A stretch of 64,000 nucleotides of DNA from Hyperoodon ampullatus (Eukaryota; Chordata; Mammalia; Artiodactyla; Ziphiidae): NCBI GenBank assembly GCA_949752795.1, contig OX457070.1, forward strand, positions 39,643,185 to 39,707,184, written 5' to 3'. Below are positions 58,546 to 64,000 of the stretch, piece after piece. Position 1 is the stretch's first letter, and every line of letters begins with the position of its first letter. Below the pieces are notes generated by a model. The model was not told the origin of the DNA. It saw only the letters and a list, made by a program, of their open reading frames with translations, and ran no database searches. The position numbers and the translations under genes are program-made.

Positions 58546-60900
58546 AGTAAGAAATTACCAATTCAACATGAGCTATCTACTAGAGCGCTATCTGGGTATA
58601 CCATTTACGGAAAACTTAAGGTTAAATTCACAGTGGGCAAAGAATGGAATACCTATAGGAAAAAGAAGCCATTTGAGTTCTTCAGAAGAAAATTTTAAAG
58701 ATCTCCTTGAGTAGTGTTGTGGACGGCTGACAGAGAGACAGCTGTGATGACTGGAATAGTTTATTTGGTTGAGAAAAAAAGAGTTACTAGGAGACATGTC
58801 CCAGTTGTCTTTGTATCTGTCGCTCCAGCACAAAGCGGGCTCTCAATACATGTAAGTTCAAATGTATTGACTTTCAGAGCTCATAGATGATATATACCCT
58901 ACTTTGCCTTTAGTTACAAAAGATATTTACATGATAGCAAATAATGCAGCCTCTACTTACTTCTTCACTCTGCTGAAAACTCTCTAACTTGGGAGGAGTT
59001 TGGTTGTGCCTTTGGGATCAGCCTTGGAGAACATGGTACACTCTTCTCTTTCCACAGATAAGCAAACAAACAAACAAACAAAAAAAACCCAAAACAGGAA
59101 CTTCGCAGATATTCTTGACAGAACTTGTTTTTTAGCCTTTTATATTCTCCAAATCAACCCATTTTACTTTCTTATTCTTCCTTAGTAACCCTTTCCTTTA
59201 ACCCAAACATCCCACCCTTAATTTAAGGCAGTACTTCCACTGAACAGTTTATTTCCATCCCAGCCCCTAGTATTTACTATATATTGTGCTGAAATCCTGG
59301 AGGTGAAACATTTGAGTAAGACATTGTTCTTGCTACCAAGGTGTCTATTGGAAAAGAAAGGCAAATAATCCAATTATGTTGCTTTAAAGTAAGTGCTACA
59401 GTTGAACAATACATCATGAGGACACAAAAGTAGGACATCTAAGTGATACTGAGGGACCAACAAAGCATGGAATTTGAAATGGAAGTAGGAGGTAAAGAAT
59501 GAGGATAATGATGTGAGAGAAATTTCCCCAAACATGCTTTTGTTTATGCTTACATCCAATATAAGAAAATAATATCAGTATATCCCTGAAAGAAAACTAC
59601 TGAAAGATGATCAGATATGTACTCTTAGAAAAGGGAAAAAGGAGTTCATAGTCCTCAAAGACTCTCAGAGTATGGCATATACACCTTACCACAATCTCAA
59701 GAAAAGTGATGAAATGGCAAGAAAACACAAAACAGCAATTATTCTGGGAAAAAGAAAAGCAGAATCTACTGACTGAAGCAGTTTGTCCACTTGTTAAAAG
59801 TGCTTTGCTTTTTTCAAAGGCACTTGGAGTCAGTAAAGAGAAATTAAAAAGCAAGTGAAGAAAGTCTAGATTGTAAAAACAAGACCAAATTGTATAATAA
59901 AGGAGAAAACAGGATGGAATTTGGTCTGACATAGCAAGGGTGTGAAGGGACAAAGGATCGTCAGAGTCTGAAACACTTTATAGAAACTAAAAAAATAAAA
60001 TAAAATCTGTGGGTTGATTGATTGGACAAGATAAGGTGTCCTGAGGCCAAGGCTTCAAAAGTTTATGTGGTCGATTCTAAAGTCTTTTTAGTAGATGTCA
60101 TTTTTGAAGATAGCTGGAAAACTTTTGGTTAATTATATTTGTGAAGTAAATGTATATCCCCCAAAGTGCTTGTTTTATGTCTGCTTTCTATTTTTTAATC
60201 TCTCATATCTGTCAGGACTAAATGGTGCCAATGACAGTACAAGTTAGTCTTTGAATGATATTTATCTTCCCTTCTCTCTTTATCACTCCACTCCAGCTGA
60301 TCTTCCCACCATCCTGAAGGGATATGCAGAGTTGGTGTTCTAATAGCAAATCTTATTCTAATATTTCCTGAAAAGAACTTGTTTCTCAGGTATGTATATG
60401 TCTTTTTGGAGGAAGACAATTTTAGTGTAAGAGAGCATGCAATCTCCTAGACAACTTTTCTTTCAAGGGACACATTAATAGGAACTCTGCCACACTTCTT
60501 TATTAACTGAGATACAAATCATGGAAAACCATAGATAATTCCCTCCCAACCACAAATTCTAATATGAAAACTACAAATAATTGTATGATTCTTTTGACAG
60601 AAACTGAAGGCAAATCAAAGAATGTTGCAAATAGGCAGATGCTATAACTACATTCTCTTCTTTTAAATTTTTTTATGATCGTCAACACATGTCATAATTG
60701 TTATTTTTCATTGTCTTCCTTTATATATTTTTGTCAATGGTGCAAAGAAATAAAATATCACTGAAAATACATATAGAGGAAAAATTCTTTGAAAAGAATG
60801 TGCCTAGTTGAAAATAGCTTATACTTTTGATCTTCATAACAAATTAGGTAGGGTAGGGTAGGTGTGGGAGGTAGCCAGTCAGAGCAGATAAGAGGATGGT
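58546..60900. other. unique AT-rich DNA, no gene seen
   Basis: This contains a (CAAA)n patch at about 59063-59085 and a TAGGG-type run at 60845-60862. No exon or named repeat is recognised. Confidence 0.45.
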
Positions 60901-60904
60901 CTTT

Positions 60905-61095
60905 TAGTCATGAATGCCTGGGTAGAATCTGACTCATTAGCTATAGGATCTAGTGCAAGTCAGTTAACATCTCTCAGGCTCAGTTTCCATCATTTGTAAA
61001 ACAGGTATAACAAACCTACCTCACAGGCTTGTTGTGGGGCTTAAATGAGGGAAAATAAACGCCTTGGTACATAGGAATAAATAAATAAGTCTGTA
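60905..61095 (+). repeat. MIR SINE fragment
   Basis: 'gaatgcctgggtagaatctg', 'gtgcaagtcagttaacatct', 'ctcaggctcagtttccatca', TTTGTAAAACAGGTATAACA and 'cctcacaggcttgttgtggg' are in MIR order on the plus strand. Confidence 0.85.
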
Positions 61096-64000
61096 ATACC
61101 AGGTAGAATTAGTATGGCAAAAGTGTTACTTTTTTTCCCCACTTGACACGTGAGAATCCTGAGAGAGAGAGAGAAATTTAACAGACATAGGTGTCCATAC
61201 AAGGAAGGTTGAGGACCATGCTGCTGACCACACTGAGGGAAAACTTTCTCTTTGAGCTTTTAATATTGAGGCAACTGTCCATGTTTAGCGCTTATAACCA
61301 GAAAAAAAATCCATTAGAAAACTATGTACTGATGTCATTTTAAATTTAATTACGGAATATCTTTTAAACAAATGTGCCAATCTAGTTACAATCTTTCAAA
61401 AATACAGTGAGTCACAGTCAGAGTGTTGGTAGAGCCCTGAAAGGTCAGACTCAATCTACAGGGTAGCTCACTGTAGTTTCTCCTCTGCTGGCCTGCCAAC
61501 TCTTACCTAATGACATAATTAAATGGCTATAAAGTTCCATAATTCTTGCTCCTTTAATTAACTGGAGGAAAACCTCTTATCTTTTCAACGTTGAAGATAC
61601 TGCTCTTTCACTTTGCATAAGTTTCAAAAGGCTAATATTCAAACTCCGTAACAATTGCAAATAGCTCTTCTTATTTTTAAAAATAAATATGTAAGAATTT
61701 GAGCATAAGTGCAAACTTTCAACCAACTATATAAATCACCAGCTAAAATTGGTTCTGTATATCTTGTTGTTGGTTTTCACCAAACATCGTTCTAGATAAT
61801 AAATATAAACTTAGCAGAAGTCCAAATCCCTGAATCAAATAATTCCTTTGAAAGCTCTTTTGGACTCAAGAAGTTTGGCACTAAAACTCTTCCACAGAGG
61901 CTCAAGGTCTTTACAAAGAAAAAGTGTGAGCTTGGGACCAGACACAGAATACACGCTGTAAATTTGTAAATTTGACAAAAGTTTCTTGAAATCACTTACA
62001 TTGTGCCTTTGACCTTCCATTAACTTAACAGCTCTAATTCAAGCAGAAGTTGAAATTATCTCTACTAGATGTATAATGAGGGGATGGCCACATAAAAGAA
62101 ACCCAGTGGAGCCACCTAGGTAGAAAGAGGAAGGAAGAGAATTTATATTCTATAAACTATTATTACTTCCCATGTGACAAAGGCAAGACCCAGAAATTTC
62201 TTTATGTTCCCCAAGAAAGTGCTCAGGAGGGGCTGAGTTGAGCAGAGTGGGCTTAGCATGGGGGACTGTGATAAAAGTGAGGGTACCTCCTCAGCTGACA
62301 CTCTGGGCGGACTTTCCAGGACAGGGGCTGGACATTATGTGGCAGAGACTCAAAAAGCATCAGCAAAAACTGAGACAAGTCAGAGGCATCTAGGGGTTTC
62401 TGAAGTACTGGCCACATAATAGGAGAGCAGGTCCCAAGCCAAACCTGATGTTGACACCTGCAGGGCAAAGAGCATCCCGTCCCAGGAGAGATCTTGCTAC
62501 AGAGACCTGCAGGACCAGACACAGGACAAGGACCCAAGCACCCCTTCCCTCTGCTTCCATGGAGACAGAGCAGGCCCCTCAGCAGGGATGTGTCTTAGGG
62601 TTGGGAAGGTTGTGCACAGATGTGAGGTCCAAGGCATCACCCTCACCTGGAGAACCATGTGCCCTGGTGCAGGCCACACTGATCTGGAGGAAGGGAGCTT
62701 TTTGACATTGGTCATCTCAGAAGAGTGGCCTCTTTTTACAATTCATTCTAAGTTTAAGTCTGTGTTAGCTATAGCCTTGTCTCTCAAACACCAGGACATC
62801 ATCTTGAGGAAGAGAAAAGTGAGGCTGTGGGGGCAATCTGAAAGAGTGAGCATTTTCCTAAAGGGAATAAGTGTTTCAAAGAAGACTCTATAAGCCATCG
62901 TAACTTGGACTAGTCTGAATGTTAAAGTGAAAGGAGACTTACACACCAGAAGTGACTGAAGGATTGCTAATGGATAGTAAGTTGTTTTTACCGTTCAGTG
63001 AAGTGGAATTACATGGGCCAGATCAGAGTTTCTAGAAATTAAAGGGCAGCATTTATTTTCTGCATATTTGAGTGTAGCATAAAGAAATTTCCAGCTCCAT
63101 TGTGTGTATGTGTGCATGTCTGTGTATGTGTAACATAAGGCTAGAGGATTGTATTCTAAACATAATCATGGTTTTCTTTTGCATAATGATATTACAGATG
63201 TTTATATTTTTGATTTTTCACTTTTCACTGTGAGAGGAGCAATTTCTCTGCAAGGAGCATGTATTAGCTGTTTAAAATCAAAGATGGATAAAGGCTATTT
63301 TTAAATCATTTGTTTGTATCTGCTAGTTGTTTTTGTCTAAACCCCAGCTGTTTTTAAAATCACGTGAAGTATTTGGTCAGTCAGTCCTGTTTCTGTATAT
63401 GTATAATATGTATACAATTTTTTATTTTATATAACTTTTTAAACTCATAACTCTTTCTAACTTTAACTTTGCTCTATTTTAATATCTTTATTTCAAAGAT
63501 CATGTTGCATCTCCTTTTTTCTCTTAAAGTTTCAAAATGGCCTTTGGCCAAATGCAATAAAATTTTGCCCTGACCTGACATAAAGCATGGAGTATGTATA
63601 TGAAAGAAAGCACTTTGAAAACTTTAAAGGACTTTTAAAAGGCATGGTGAGTTGGTAGGGCGAGGAGGGGGAGTAGGGGCACTGGAAGGAAACACAAGAG
63701 GAGGAACCAGGTTGTATCTTCACATACATAAATTTCAAAGGTCCTTCCTGTATGAATTTGCAAACAGTAGCAAATGGAGTCACTGCCTGGCATTCTTGAA
63801 TGCTCACAATTTTATAACGTTAACCCATGCGTGTGGCAACATAGGACACCCCTTCAGGTTGACATTTTTCTGCATCCTTTGCTGCTGCTAAGAGCAAGGG
63901 ACTGCCTTCGATAGAGTTACAAGTACCTGGGAGCTACTGGTCTGCTTGGTGGGAACCCCGAGGCTACCTCCTGTACCTATATTGTTAAGAGCTGTCCTAG
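61096..64000. other. unique DNA, no gene seen
   Basis: About 2.9 kb. 62230-62720 is GC-richer with overlapping frames on both strands (minus 62253-62537, plus 62448-62705) that match no family I know. A GT-rich patch lies at 63100-63132. No exon, RNA gene or named repeat is supported. Confidence 0.4.

Overview
The window is mammalian nuclear DNA, AT-rich and repeat-laden. It is most likely from a cetacean or a close relative. Seven young, nearly identical tRNA-derived SINEs share the head GGCTTCCCTGGTGGCGCAG and a module ending near GAGGCCCGCGTACC, which I recognise as the CHR family of whales, hippos and ruminants in its cetacean-rich CHR-2 form. A full-length LINE-1 matches the cetartiodactyl L1 that I remember. 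No exon of a functional protein-coding host gene could be supported, so the window reads as intergenic or deep-intronic sequence.

Layout. 1-3324 is unique DNA with a MIR, a 25-base tRNA-like retroinsertion (1915-1995) and a CHR SINE. 3325-10431 holds a nearly complete L1: 5' UTR, ORF1 with a single nonsense codon, a multiply broken ORF2, and a 3' UTR with AATAAA. It has an inverted 3'-UTR-like scrap at its front and a 54-bp tandem duplication beginning exactly at its 3' target-site duplication. 10432-27400 is unique DNA with CHR SINEs, an MLT1 LTR containing a CA microsatellite, an MST LTR, hAT-type DNA transposon fragments, MIRs and an old L1 piece. About 27400-33330 is almost free of recognisable repeats and contains a perfect CRE palindrome; it is the best candidate for conserved regulatory DNA. 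33330-49260 is again mixed unique DNA with three CHR SINEs, MIR, L2 and a long purine tract.

49267-50665 (minus strand) is a processed retrocopy of the bicistronic SNURF-SNRPN mRNA. The upstream SNURF frame is still open (73 codons), while the SNRPN frame has two frameshifts and a nonsense codon. 50666-64000 is mostly unique DNA with one older CHR-1-like SINE, L2 and MIR fragments and two related old repeats.

The main events are retrotransposition by L1 machinery: the L1 itself, the SINEs, the tRNA fragment and the SNURF-SNRPN copy. I saw no defence system, CRISPR array, viral gene cassette or other new multi-gene system. The most unusual items are the tRNA 3'-end insertion, the SNURF-SNRPN retrocopy and the two oddities at the L1 borders. 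Repeat family names come from memory of consensus sequences, not from a search.
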